This document shows positions 1 to 11,824 of a DNA stretch of 64,000 bases, piece by piece. The DNA lies in contig JAQFVV010006335.1 in NCBI GenBank assembly GCA_028023455.1, positions 2,156,412-2,220,411 of the forward strand. Direction: 5' to 3'. The DNA is from Epiperipatus broadwayi (taxonomy: Eukaryota; Onychophora; Udeonychophora; Euonychophora; Peripatidae). A program made the position numbers and the translations under genes. Below the pieces are notes generated by a model. The model worked only from the letters and a program-made list of their open reading frames with translations, made no database searches and had not been told where the DNA came from. Every line of letters starts with the position of its first letter. Position 1 is the stretch's first letter.

Positions 1-760
1 AACAAATTTTTCTAAGCAAAACGATATGCAATTTTGTTTTAAAAAAAATAAAACAAGTTTTCAAGAAAGAAAGTTTTGATATAAAAAAAAAATCAGTTTA
101 TTTTTTTTTAGGTCATAGTAGTTTTCTCTTTATTTTTTGTACCAACTTTTTTAAGAATGGTCAAGACAACTATTTGCTTACTTCTTTGAGAGAATCTGTG
201 TCAGATAAATTTGTTATCTGAAAAAAAAAACTTTTTAGACTATCTCAGGGATTTCCATTCTTTTTGCTTCTCATATCTCCTTGTATTTTATTAAATTATA
301 TGATACCCCTTATTTCTTATAATAAGAAATAAGAAGTTGGAGAGTGCATCTTGTAGTATATTATATGCTTACACAGGAAGTGCAGATGCCATGAAGATCA
401 GCCTCAATGGGACACCAATATAGCAAATCCACTAGCTATAATGAATCTTTACCTGGACATTTTGAATTAGAAGACTCTGCAATAAAAAATAATTCATGCA
501 TCCTCACTGTGTCCATGTCTGAAAAGTAATCTGAAATATTTATGGCATGGTCTAGAGACAGTACTAAGATGGAATGGCCTGGAAATATTAATAACACAAC
601 AATTTTGAGAATATACTAATACCATAATATACTTGTTAACTACTATTCACCATAACCTCAAAATAAGCTTCACATATTTCCTGGAGGTATGTGTACACCA
701 TATTTGGAATCAATTGTCTATTGGATCTAAATTCAAATTCAGTTTTTACCCTATCCATCC

Positions 761-798
<38 letters not shown>

Positions 799-823
799 AA
801 TTTTTGTATATATATATATATTA
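1..823. other. AT-rich DNA without a recognisable gene
   Basis: No coding sequence is supported. A perfect 12-bp inverted repeat with a 1-nt loop lies at 309-333. Two (TA)n tracts at about 764-796 and 807-822 abut the long LTR-like element that follows. The short open frame across the TA tract is a translation of the microsatellite. Confidence 0.6.
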
Positions 824-3800
824 TGTGCCCTTATCTATAGGTCATAATAAGGTAGAATGGTCAATTGCTAAAAAATTTTAAATTTTAAAATACGTTTGTG
901 TAATATATTGATAATTGTATGATCGATTAGATTTTATAGTACAATTTAAGGCTGAAAAATACCTGGTATGTAAAAGTGTAATGGATTATTTTAAAAAGGA
1001 ACAGTTAAATAAAGCTTAATTATATCCTTGCTTATGGTTGTAAAAGCTGGCCATATAAAATAATACAGCTATAAATAGTTAAAAGTATATTAACAATTCA
1101 ATTGTAATGTTTTAAAATTAATAAATTAAATAAACGCTATATGTAATATTATAATTATAATTAATATTCACATTTAATCTAATATATTTTAAAATAAACT
1201 TTGGGATGGTGAGAATTATATTTAGTTCTACATTTTTTAAATTATTTTCCAAATTTTTATAAAATATATCAGTTTTGGTAATTTAGACCGAGACGTAAAT
1301 TAAAAAAAAAAAATCATCTGATAAAGTTAGTAATCATGTGACTGTATATTATATACCTTCACACACACGCTTGTTAGAATATAATAATAAAGTTTGTGAA
1401 TTATAAAACTAAATGTAATTGCTATCTATCATTAAAGTAAAAGTTAAAATATTAAATGTTATTTTAATAATTGTTTTAAAGTTTAAATAATTTTGATAAA
1501 ACTATAATTGAGTTTAAAAATACTATTCTAAGTAATATTTTAAAACATGACGTCATAAATTCTTTATTTTAAAAAGTTTAATCTATTATAAAACTAAAAA
1601 TGTGTAAATTTGTTCGCGCTAAAAAAGTCATTAACCAATCAACGGAGGTATTTAGCAGACGGAAAAATAGGAATTAGATGGAGCAGGAGAAGGAATGTGT
1701 AAGTAAAGGAAGGAGGAACATATTTTTTTTAGCTGTATAAGATCGTAAGCTAGAAAAGAGTTATAATTTAAAACAATTTGAATTTATTTTAAAAGTTTTG
1801 TTTTAAAAAATAGTATTTTGAACTGCCTTTAAATGGAAGGCTAATTTAAAAGATTTCTTGCCAGGACTTTTATGCAAGTTTAGCCGAAACCTTGCAGTAA
1901 AATGGAAATACTACAGAAAAAAGTACCTAAAAGTATTGATAAAGTAAAAATAATTGTAAAGTGCCTTGAATACGGTTTATTTGTGATCAACCAGGAAATC
2001 ATCAGAACTCAGATAAATATAATTTGGACATTATACAGAAAACTTAAAAGAAAAGTTATTTGCCGTCAGGAAAAATTATGATGCACAATTTTAAAAGGCT
2101 ACTCCGAAGTTTTTTTTTATTCTTCTCTATGGAAAAATTAAGATGCATATATCATAAAGAAAAATTATGTAAAAGTTATAATGGAGAAAGAATGTTTGTC
2201 TTTTTAAAGGAAACATTACAAAGTATATATTACCAGGATTTAAAAAGAAGGAAAAAAGTTACAGAATAATAATATGAAAGAGCTATGGTGTTTTATGAAA
2301 AAGGAACAGAAAAAACTTTCTCTAAGAAGAATTAAAAATATTATAAAGTGTTCATTGGAGAAATGATTAATAAAGATAAAGATTTGGAAACTATAAATCT
2401 AATTTACTTAATGAAATGAATCCATGGAAACAGAAAAGTTTTATTGAATATTTAAATCAAAGTACTAAGAAGATGCATCGTAAAAGTTGTGCAGGAGAAA
2501 ATATTAGCAAGAAATATTAGAAGAGAATATTTAGAAGTTTTCTTTATGGGATTAACTAATATCATAATTAATAATTGTATTAAATATTATAAAAACCAAG
2601 GATTATCATTCAGGAATATTTATTGAACGAAGTAATATTTGTTTTACCTTAAAATTGAACAAGCAGGGAGAGGAACATTAAGTGAATGGAAAAGAAATGA
2701 TAAACAATTTTTTTTTGGCTTTAGGATGAACAGTTTTTCAAGAAATTTGATGAAGGAGTACAGTAAATATAGTTTGAATATTTTTACTAATTATATTTTT
2801 AAAATATAAAATGTTATGTGAGATTAGGGAAAACATAAAACATAAATTTATTAATATTAAAATTTAAATATAATAACTTGATAAAATTATAGAAATAGTG
2901 TTTAAAATAAAGTGTATGGATGTGAATCTTATATCTACAAGGATCAAATGGAGGGTGAAGCCTACGGAACGCGATCGAGGAGATAAAGGTCGTTTGGTAA
3001 TTTTAATAGTTATTTAAAATGCATAATGTATTTTTTAGATCACCTATTGATTAAGAATGAAGTGTGAAAGTCTTAATTATATGTACACATTTTATGCAAC
3101 ATTCTAACATATAATGAGATAGGAGTAATTCGGAATATGCATGCAACAATTTATTTAAAGTATATTAATAATATAATTTAACAGAACAATTGTGTGATTC
3201 TTTTGAACTTTCATGTGATAAAGTATTCAGATATTTAAATAGTTTGTATATGATTAAATATACGGAGGAAAGTAGTAAAAAGGTTTTCTTATAGAACAGT
3301 GGAATAGTTTTAAAATATCAATGAATTTTATTATTGTTAGTAATGCAGATATGTATTTGTCGATGTACAGTATAGAAAAAATCTTGAGAAATAAGATCGG
3401 ATAGTGACTTGGAAGTACTAGTGGAGAGGAAACCAAGATGATGTGTTTTTTTTTAAGAAATAGGAAAATATAAGGGATTTGGATCATATTTAGTTTTGTG
3501 TGATTTAGTATAGTTAACAAAGTCCTATGACTGAACACATATGGTTTGGACAGTATTTTGCATATCTTTAAACTTTTGATGTCAGAATAAAACTGAAGAA
3601 ATAGCTTTAGCATCGTTCCTATGATAGAGGTTGGTAGACAGGTAAAGGTCACTCCTCTATAGTGTCTTTTAATTCACTGTGCCATGATCGTCAAGGTATA
3701 TGACAAGTGATATTCTAGTTGTATTTTGATCCTATGCATCTATCTTCGCTATCCTTATTTCATGAATCTGCATCGGTCAGAAAGATATTTTCAAAGAAAT

Positions 3801-5418
3801 AATGAATAAAATAGAACTGAAGATATGTTATCGTTTATATAAGAATAGTTTATTTGCTTGAATGTATAGAATTGTGTAACTTTAAAATTGAAAGTCCAAA
3901 ATATCATAAAGAGAGAAAGAATCATATAATACATTGTAAAATTAATTCAGAAATAAATATAAGATTTTGAAAAGAAATCTAAACCAAGTATTTTAAAAGT
4001 GATAATAAAATTTGAATTTTATTTTAAATATTAATGTTGAAGGGAATGAGTATTGCGTATTTATCAAGAGAAAATTCAATAAGGTATAATAAACATATAC
4101 TTGTGCATGGTATATTAATAGTTATAATAGTATCATCCAAAGTAAGGCTTGAATGAGAATATTAGGATTAATAAACATCGGATAATGAATAATAAAAACC
4201 TAATACCGAATGTAGAATAGTGTTTTGACTTTGTAAGATTCCATACAACCAATATGAAACTAAATTTTATTATTTTGTAGAATTTTATTACGAATGTAAA
4301 TTTTGTAAAAAATGTAATATTAATAATATTAGGGATGAAAAGTGTTTGTGATAATCATATAAGAAATGCATTTTGTAATAAGCTAACCATAATAATAAAT
4401 CAAGTAATAATACTGTATTTTCTTAAGCGTTAAAAAATAAGATTTAACTAGAAAAAGTAAATAATATTTTGATTTTATTTTATAAACTATTAAACTAAGT
4501 TGACATATGATAGTAAGGGATATCCAACATATATAGTGTAAAAATATTGTTAATTTATTTATGTTGTTAATAAACTTTGTTTTAAATTTGTTTTAAAGTT
4601 TTGTGTCCAAGTTGTTATTTCTCCACATGGATGCATGAAATCACGATACATTTATAATTGAAACAGACATATAAATTTTGCACAAAAGGTAACATAAAAG
4701 TGTTATAAGAATTTTGAGAATTTATTGGTATGTTAAAATTAAAAGATCATAATTTTATATTATTTATTGGTCATAAGTCGGTTGCCACAATATTACATTA
4801 AATTATATGCTAAAGTTGCCACATGTATTCTGTTGTCAGATTATTAAAATACTACCACATACGTATTTATTTATTTCATTTAGGAAGAAATAAGATTATA
4901 TTATATTATTATTGTTATTATTATTTTTTATTATTATTAGTTGCTGTGTAGTAGATTATGACATAAAATTCCCTTTTCATATTTTACTACCGTAATTTTA
5001 AATCAGTTAGAATACAATTTATGAACCTGAGATTTTATTTATTTTACTTCATTTTATTTAATTGAGCTAGATTCTTGTTATAAAGAAGATTAAGATATGA
5101 TTATTATTTTAATCGTAGTGAATAGAGCTCAGAATGTCGTAAGAATACTATGAGTTAGTTATTTGGTATAGTAAAAAGGGGGATAGTGTTCTTATGCCAT
5201 TGAGGTAGTATCGTGTGGATAATAGCTCAATGTTACTATCTCGTTCCCGGTATTGTCACTCCATGTCTCATGAAAATAGTAAATATTTGTTAATTCATTT
5301 TAAAATTGAACCGAATTTGTAGTTTAAAATTAGAGCTAGTAATCATTTTAATTAATGCTGAATATTTTATTTATTTATTTGTTAACTGAGCTAGAACCCG
5401 TAATATTCGTAATAAACA
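824..5418 (+). mobile_element. Long LTR-like element, copy 1 (diverged)
   Basis: This 4.6 kb block starts TGTGCCCTTA and ends near ACA, and shares ordered landmarks with the blocks at 24627-28853 and 56053-60315. These are the TGTGCCC start, an ACACAC motif (about 1360), a CCAAT box (1635-1639), an AATAAA-type signal (4569-4574), the phrase 'TTCTTATGCCATTGAG' (about 5190) and a GAGCTAG motif near the end. It is clearly more diverged than the other two, its 3' terminus is degenerate and I see no target-site duplication. It has no gag or pol. The 59-codon frame at 1902-2081 and the minus-strand frame at 3254-3652 are not preserved in the other copies. A solo LTR is my preferred reading; a short-TIR DNA element is the alternative. 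Confidence 0.55.
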
Positions 5419-7522
5419 GTATATTTTGGGGTGAGGATGCGCGGGGGTAGGTTAGAATATATATATATATATACTACATCATGTTTGTTTTAATGTTTGC
5501 GATGATAGTAATTTTCTTGTATTTACATGGTGGACTATTTCCATCATCTATTTAAATAGCCAAATATTTTAGGTAAATTTAAATTTTATTTATATTTTTC
5601 TAAATACATCCAATTTTTAATAATATGCATGTTAACATATATAATTAATTTCAAAGGTATTATTGTTCTCTCATCTTGAAGTGTTGCTGATCTGACCAAT
5701 GACATCTAGCATGAAAATTGAAGCAATGGTATTTACTTATATGAATACTGGATATAAATTGATACTCTATCCAATTAACCTATTTGGAAAAAAACAATAT
5801 TCAGTAGAAATATTATACAATAACTAATAAAATCCTTTTGTTTCTTTTATATATTTTTAAAAAATAAGGTTGAGTGTTTCCAAAAGATTATTGATTATCA
5901 TTTTAAGTAGATTTATGGTATCATTTGCGATTCATGAATGAACGGTTTCTATAAATTTAATTTAATTTTTATTTATTATCACTGTCTATTATTTTGTGTT
6001 ATTGTTAAATAGTTGTCTTTTATTATATGTATGGACTGTTATTTTGAAAGTAAATCCCCATTAATCATTATTTTAAACATTTTTAAACTTTTTGTTCTAT
6101 TATAAAAAAAAAAAAAACAATTAAAAAATTATAAAACATATATTAGAAAAAAAAGATGATCAAAACTAAAATAATAGACCATGCATATAACAATGAACAT
6201 AAGTTCCACAGAGAGGAGGGATTATGAAAAAAGAAAATAGTAAAAAAATATTTTAGAGAAGCTACTTATATAACAGTTGTATACAACTCAATAAATCGAG
6301 ACATTCAGATAATCCATCATATTTTGAAATCAGTCATTAATCATAATGTTAGAAAAATGTAAAAATGAGGAAATTCCACATACATAAACATATAAAATTA
6401 ATTCTAATTCTTGCCTTTGACATAAGAGTTTAGATGATTATAGCTTTGCCTTAAATTCAAAATTCATGAATCTAAAGATCTCAGAGTCAATCCCCTTCAT
6501 GGAACTTTTACTGTCATTGCAGCAACTCCTGAAGAAATGAGTAAATAATACTCCTCCAAACATTGCTATGTATAATCTATGTGCTATGATTAATAGTTGT
6601 CATTCTATAAACATTTAATAATTTGACTATATGATGGAAATCATTTATAAAATAGCTCTAAATATACTCTTTCTCTCTAGTCTATTTCAATTTTTGAATT
6701 TTCTAACAAATGAATATCATTTTTCTGCCTTGTTAATGTAATAATGAATGTAAGATTCTAGAAAAAATATTAAGAGAGTGGGAAACAGTGGCAGTAAACA
6801 GTGACAAGATCATTTTAACGACATGTTATTTCTTCATCATAAAATATTATTGTCTAGATACTATTATTTGCTGTTGGATAAAAAACATAATATACGTAGT
6901 GTACTTTTAGATCTTAAAGGTATTTTTTTGTTTTTTTTTCTATAAAATATGTCCCTTTTTATCTTCTTTTTATGGTACTAATTTAATGTCTAAAACTGTT
7001 TTAAACATCTCAATAATTCATTATCTCTTATGCAAATTTATTAACTGATTTTTTTCTGAAAACATTATTATTTCTGGTGAATTATTCTCATTTTCCCTCA
7101 ATATCATATAAATTATATAACTTCTTATTATGTATAATAACCAGTGAAATTACTAATTTATATCTGCATTCATTGAATTACATAAATATATATATCAAAA
7201 GATTTATTATTCATGAGTTTAGAAAAATGCAGACTACCAGAAATGAGAAAGCTGGAGGTGTAATTAATGATCTTTGACATGTACTGCCTATCATTCTACA
7301 ATTGTACCAAATCATATAGAGTGCTCATGAGTTCATTGGTAATCAGGTTTAATTTTAATAGTTCTGTATAGGTGAATGTTGTTTCACTTATGAGCTTCTA
7401 TTTTATTTTGTATTTAAAATTTAGATGCAATCATCCATATTTTTAACTTTACTTTATAGATCACAATTTTTATTTGTAGTTCTATAAACTTTATAAAAAG
7501 TTATAGTACTTTGTATATATAT
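5419..7522. other. AT-rich intergenic DNA
   Basis: Apart from the dispersed repeat at 5493-5785 and a short (TA)n at about 5457-5472, I see only AT-rich sequence with homopolymer runs. The 66-residue frame at 7077-7277 has no recognisable motif and is probably chance. Confidence 0.5.
5493..5785 (+). repeat. Dispersed repeat, copy 1
   Basis: This segment matches 42366-42665 on the same strand. Shared stretches include GGACT-TTTCCATCATCTA, GTTAACATAT or its variant, TGATC-GACCAATGACA and ACATGGAAAT-like blocks in the same order. It has no coding potential, and the element class is unknown. Confidence 0.6.
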
Positions 7523-8526
7523 ACCTGGGGCTTTTTTTATGCGGATTTATTTAACGCGATTTTGAAGTTACATGATTCACGTTTCTCCGGAAGTCGAACT
7601 CCGATAATGCGCTATTACTTTAAATAATAAATTTCATGCACTTATGACATATTGAAAGTAATAGCACATTATTGGAATTCGACTTTCATCATAGTAATTT
7701 CAATATTTTCAGTGCTTTATAATAGTAAGATTTTATGCAATAATGAAATTAAAATCATGATTTCCACATTTTATGTATACCCACATTAAATTTTACAAGT
7801 TTATAATGTAAATTTGTTTAAACATTGTGCATGTTAATTTTGCATTTTAAATCTCATTTTGTTTTTGCTTTTTAAAAAATAATGTAATCAATTATTAATC
7901 ATTTAGTCTCTGCAAGTTTATTTTTAATTATTTTTTTATTAATGACACTAATCACGAACATGCTCTTGAATTCCAATGAGAGCTAAATGGTTGTATGTCT
8001 GGATATCATGAGCTTCATAAACAATTAATAAAATCATAATCTCAAAGATTAATTACTAATTACATTGTCACCAGAAAACCATAAACACAACATGAGAGTG
8101 AAGTTGGCGCTAGTAGTATTTCCTCTTGTGAAGAATCTGATTTTTTACCAGTTTGCAAATGAACCTGTTTATCGGCAAGTAGCGATAATAATTAAAATGT
8201 GTATTAAAAAATTCCAATTACTGAACTGTAAATTATGCATAAAAATATATTGTTTTGAATAAAACTAAATATTATAGTTAAAAAAAGTTTGTCTTGTATC
8301 AATTTTTTTCAAATTTGAAATTTTTTATTAGTCATATTTTATTACCCTATGTTTTTTTGCACGAATTTTAAAGTAATTTTACATTGGTGCTTTGCTTTTA
8401 TGTGATTTTTTGAAAAATCACAGTCTATATCCCCCCTTTTTCAAGGTAAGTTAGGTCTATTTTGCGTGATTTTGTTTGCGCGTGTTTTCTGAGGAATCTA
8501 TCTATCGCGTAAAATGAGACCCAGGT
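7523..8526. mobile_element. TIR element, copy 1 (non-autonomous)
   Basis: The left end ACCTGGGGCTTTTTTTATGCG and the inverted right end ACCTGGGTCTCATTTTACGCG form imperfect terminal inverted repeats of about 20 bp. The 1.0 kb body has no transposase. The same element occurs at 53587-55888. It lies between TA-rich flanks, consistent with a TA target, but the right flank reads TG, so the duplication is not proven. A 65-codon frame at 8065-8262 falls in a part shared with the second copy, where it is broken; I would not call it a gene. The superfamily is undetermined. Confidence 0.7.
7590..7686. repeat. Foldback hairpin nested in the TIR element
   Basis: The arms at 7590-7622 and 7654-7686 are inverted copies, about 28 of 33 positions matching; most mismatches are C/T or G/A transitions. 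The loop is about 31 nt. The second copy of the host element lacks it, so it is probably a small inserted foldback MITE. Confidence 0.75.
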
Positions 8527-8978
<452 letters not shown>

Positions 8979-9037
8979 TTCAAAACAATACAATAATTAA
9001 TACAGTAAAACAATATTTTAAAAACAAATATATACCA

Positions 9038-9096
9038 CAATTTAATAGAAGTACTTTCAACTACTTATGTAGTCATTATCAACTAGATTCAAATTG
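9038..9096 (-). ncRNA. Hammerhead-ribozyme-like motif (PLE-A, left arm)
   Basis: This is the inverted counterpart of the motif at 9199-9257. On the minus strand it reads TTGATAA, then a stem II hairpin, then GAAAGTACTT. See the right-arm entry for the fold. Activity is not established because the core differs from consensus. Confidence 0.5.
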
Positions 9097-9198
9097 TATT
9101 AGAAAAAACTGTTACAAATGTAAACAAAAAGTAATACGTCATACATGTATGACATATTACTTATTGTTTACATTTGTAACAGTTTTATTTTTCTAATA

Positions 9199-9257
9199 CA
9201 ATTTGAGTCTAGTTGATAACGACTACATAGGTAGTTGAAAGTACTTCTATTAAATTG
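9199..9257 (+). ncRNA. Hammerhead-ribozyme-like motif (PLE-A, right arm)
   Basis: The core is TTGATAA (9213-9219). One unpaired C follows, then a perfect 6-bp stem II, GACTAC/GTAGTT with loop ATAG (9221-9236). Next comes GAA and a loopless 3-bp stem III, AGT/ACT (9240-9245), with U as the nucleotide at the predicted cleavage site (9246). Stem I can pair TAG/CTA and, across an internal loop, CAATTT/AAATTG. Very short stem III is typical of the hammerheads known in Penelope-like elements. The consensus core CUGANGA is changed at positions 3 and 8, so function is uncertain. Confidence 0.55.
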
Positions 9258-9299
9258 TGGTATATATTTGTTTTTAAAATACTGTTTTCTGTATTAATT

Positions 9300-9856
9300 A
9301 TTACATTCAAATATCAGCCTTTCAAGCTAATTGTGCATATGCTTTTGCAAGTGTTAATAATAATATATGAATACTTTCTCTCCAATACAAAATATAGTAT
9401 TTATGCAGGAATAAAATGAATCCACTTATTTCTATGACTCAAATGCTTATATATGAGCAAATCTGAAGTACTGGCAAGGAAAGCGTGAGGATGGAGCACT
9501 CACTTTAAATTACTATATACGATGTCTGAATGAATGACGTCGGTAAAATTGTCTAGAATTTACTAAATGTCACTCTAACTGAAACTTAATCATATGTAAA
9601 TAGACAATTTCACCAATGTCATTCATTCAGACATCATATATAGTAATTTAAAGTGAGTGCTCCATCCTCATGCTTTCCTTGCCAGTACTTCAGATTTGCT
9701 CATATATAAGCATTTGAGTCATAGAAATAAGTGGATTCATTTTATTCCTGCATAAATACTCTATCTTGTATTGGAGAGAAAGTATTCATTTATTATTATT
9801 AACACTTGCAAAAGCATATGCACAATTAGCTTGAAAGGCTGATATTTGAATGTAAT
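9300..9856. repeat. Large palindrome with ~255-bp arms
   Basis: The left arm at 9301-9555 and right arm at 9601-9856 are near-identical inverted copies, starting TTACATTCAAATATCAGCC and ending with its complement, with a 45-nt spacer. The palindrome interrupts the right arm of the PLE-A foldback, so it inserted later. It has no coding sequence and no clear match elsewhere in the window. It is consistent with a long foldback MITE. Confidence 0.9.
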
Positions 9857-9970
9857 ACAATTGTAAACATATGCTATATAAAACAAATGCTTATTTACTT
9901 ATGTATTAATTATTGTATTGTTTTGAATAATTATATATATTTTATTATAATTGGAATACAGATATCGATT

Positions 9971-9974
<4 letters not shown>

Positions 9975-10034
<60 letters not shown>
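9975..10034. repeat. (TA)n microsatellite
   Basis: This is a pure TA tract between the PLE-A tail (GGAATACAGATATCGATTAA) and the left inverted end of PLE-C. Confidence 0.97.
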
Positions 10035-10035
<1 letters not shown>

Positions 10036-10037
<2 letters not shown>

Positions 10038-10510
10038 TTCTAATATTTTCACAGATAAAAGATGTCATATTATTATTACTATTTGCGGGATATTCCATGT
10101 AGTGAAAAAGCTAAATGCTGACATTTCAGTACAATATCAAGTACCTTCCTCAGAGCGTCCTCTTTCTCAAATCATAAGAATGCATGTGAGATTTAAAATC
10201 GTTTTTATCGTTTTCTTTCTCCTCATATTTAAATTTTATTGGTTGAGAAGTTTTAAAATTTATTTTCTCTTCCAATAGCTTCTTCCAAATGTTGTTAATC
10301 TTCTTTAACTCACACCTTTCATTTATGCTCTTGGGCCTTTTAAAAATCTCTATAGCTTCTCTTTTGCTAAATTTTTGTATTTGTTTTTTCAAAATTGATA
10401 TCATGATTTGTTAATTTTATATGATAATAAATAGCTGATGAATTGGATTTTGCTCTCACTGCCAAAATGTGTTCTTCCTTTCTAATATTTATTCTACAAT
10501 TAGTCTAATT
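10036..10510 (-). pseudogene. PLE-C, inverted 3' fragment
   Basis: On the minus strand this encodes the C-terminal tail of the PLE-C protein, with the residues IFKRPKSINERCELKK and the ending HSYDLRKRTL, followed by the 3' untranslated region. It matches 11325-11778 in inverse orientation, with a small internal deletion, and ends upstream near the GIY-YIG region. It has no reverse transcriptase part. It is joined head-to-head to the plus-strand copy at about 10510, so the 3' ends point outwards towards the two (TA)n tracts. Confidence 0.85.
10113..10157 (-). ncRNA. Hammerhead-ribozyme-like motif (PLE-C, left copy)
   Basis: This is the minus-strand counterpart of 11688-11731: CTGAGGA, stem II with GTAC/GTAC, then GAAATGTC. 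Compared with the right copy, C15.2 has become U, leaving a U-G wobble in the tiny stem III. The open frame's UGA stop lies inside CTGAGGA here too. Confidence 0.6.
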
Positions 10511-10547
10511 TTGCTGTGGTTTTGATTGAACACTGATTATCGAATAC

Positions 10548-11695
10548 ATTTTTTGTTTTTGATGGGCAGATGTATAAACAAACATCAGGTCTAGATATGG
10601 GTTCACCAATTTCTCCAACATTAGCTTCTGTTTTTATGGAAGATTTGGAAAATAAAATTTTGAATTTAGCAGTTAAAAAACAATCTATATGGCTGAGGTA
10701 TGTTGATGATACCTTTGATATTTGGCCTCATGGCAAGCATGCTCTTGATGACTTTTTTAATTTTTTAAACTCTTTTTACAATAATATTAAATTTACCATG
10801 GAAATAGAAAATAATAATTTCCTTTTTTAGATGTTTTGATTGAAAGAAGGGAAGATGGTTCTTTATCCCATGGTATATATAAAAAACCACAACACACTAG
10901 GAGATATCTGCATTTTCCCTCTCATCACCATCCTGCACAACTATTTTCAGTAGCAAAGACATTATTGGATAAAACAAAGAGACTTTCTGATGATAGCCAT
11001 TTTCACTGGGACCATTTTGCTACTAATTAAATGCTTCTTCATAACGGTTTTAATTACAGCATTATTAATAGGGCTTATACATATCAAAAGAAAAAAGATT
11101 TTGATACATCAAAAATCAAGACAATTTTGCCATATATAAAAAGAGTAACTGATAGAATTGGTAACATTTTAAAAAATAATAATATTCACACAATTTACAC
11201 TACTTATAAAAAAAAATTAGTGAAATATTTCCACTTCCTAAAGATAAAATTGCTTTGGAGTGTCATGGTGTATATGAAATTTCATGTAGGGTCTGTCCAC
11301 ATACATATATAGGACAGACTAATTATAGAATAAATATTAGAAAGGAAGAACACATTCTGGTAGTGAGAGAAAAATCCAATTCATCAGCTATTTATTCTCA
11401 TATAAAATTAACAAATCATGATATCAATTTTGAAAAAACAAATATTTTAGCAAAAATTGAACAATATGACCAGAGATTGCTAAGAGAAGCTATAAAGATT
11501 TTTAAAAGGCCCAAGAGCATAAATGAAAGGTGTGAATTAAAGAAGATTAACAACATTTGGAAGAAGCTATTGGAAGAGAAAATAAATTTTAAAACTTCTC
11601 AACCAATAGAATTTAAATATGAGGAGAAAGAAAATGATAAAAATGATTTTAAATCTCACGTGCATTCTTATGATTTGAGAAAGAGGACGCTCTGA
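10548..11695 (+). pseudogene. PLE-C reverse transcriptase/GIY-YIG endonuclease, 5'-truncated and broken
   Basis: This is the C-terminal part of a Penelope-like retroelement protein. The reverse transcriptase part shows the family hallmarks GSPISPTLASVFM, the catalytic RYVDD (at about 10695) and IKFTMEIE, followed by the DGSLSHGIYKKP and SHHHPAQ stretch. The endonuclease part shows GVYEISCRVC, TYIGQT and an R/EEH stretch, as in GIY-YIG domains preceded by a CxxC pair. The frame breaks near 10828, meets a stop at 11028-11030 and shifts again near 11235, so it is dead. The N-terminal half of the protein is absent. It joins the inverted 3' fragment at about 10510. The final stop (11693-11695) overlaps the ribozyme-like core. 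Confidence 0.9.
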
Positions 11696-11731
11696 GGAAG
11701 GTACTTGATATTGTACTGAAACGTCAGCATT
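11688..11731 (+). ncRNA. Hammerhead ribozyme motif (PLE-C)
   Basis: The core is CTGAGGA (11692-11698), which fits the consensus CUGANGA. Stem II is GGTAC/GTACT with an 8-nt loop. GAAAC and GTC (11718-11725) follow, giving a two-pair loopless stem III (A-U, C-G) and C at the predicted cleavage site. Stem I begins with GCT/AGC. Hammerheads with minimal stem III are established for Penelope-like elements. Activity of this copy is not shown. Confidence 0.75.
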
Positions 11732-11778
11732 TAGCTTTTTCACTACATGGAATATCCCACAAATAGTAATAATAATAT

Positions 11779-11821
<43 letters not shown>
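11779..11821. repeat. (TA)n microsatellite
   Basis: This is a pure TA tract immediately after the PLE-C 3' end. Confidence 0.95.

Positions 11822-11824
<3 letters not shown>

Noticed and set aside
3254-3652. 132-codon minus-strand frame in long LTR-like copy 1
   Set aside because: Not preserved in the other two copies; composition is typical of chance frames in AT-rich DNA.
8065-8262. 65-codon frame in TIR element copy 1 as a possible transposase remnant
   Set aside because: Broken in copy 2, too short, and without a DDE or DNA-binding motif.
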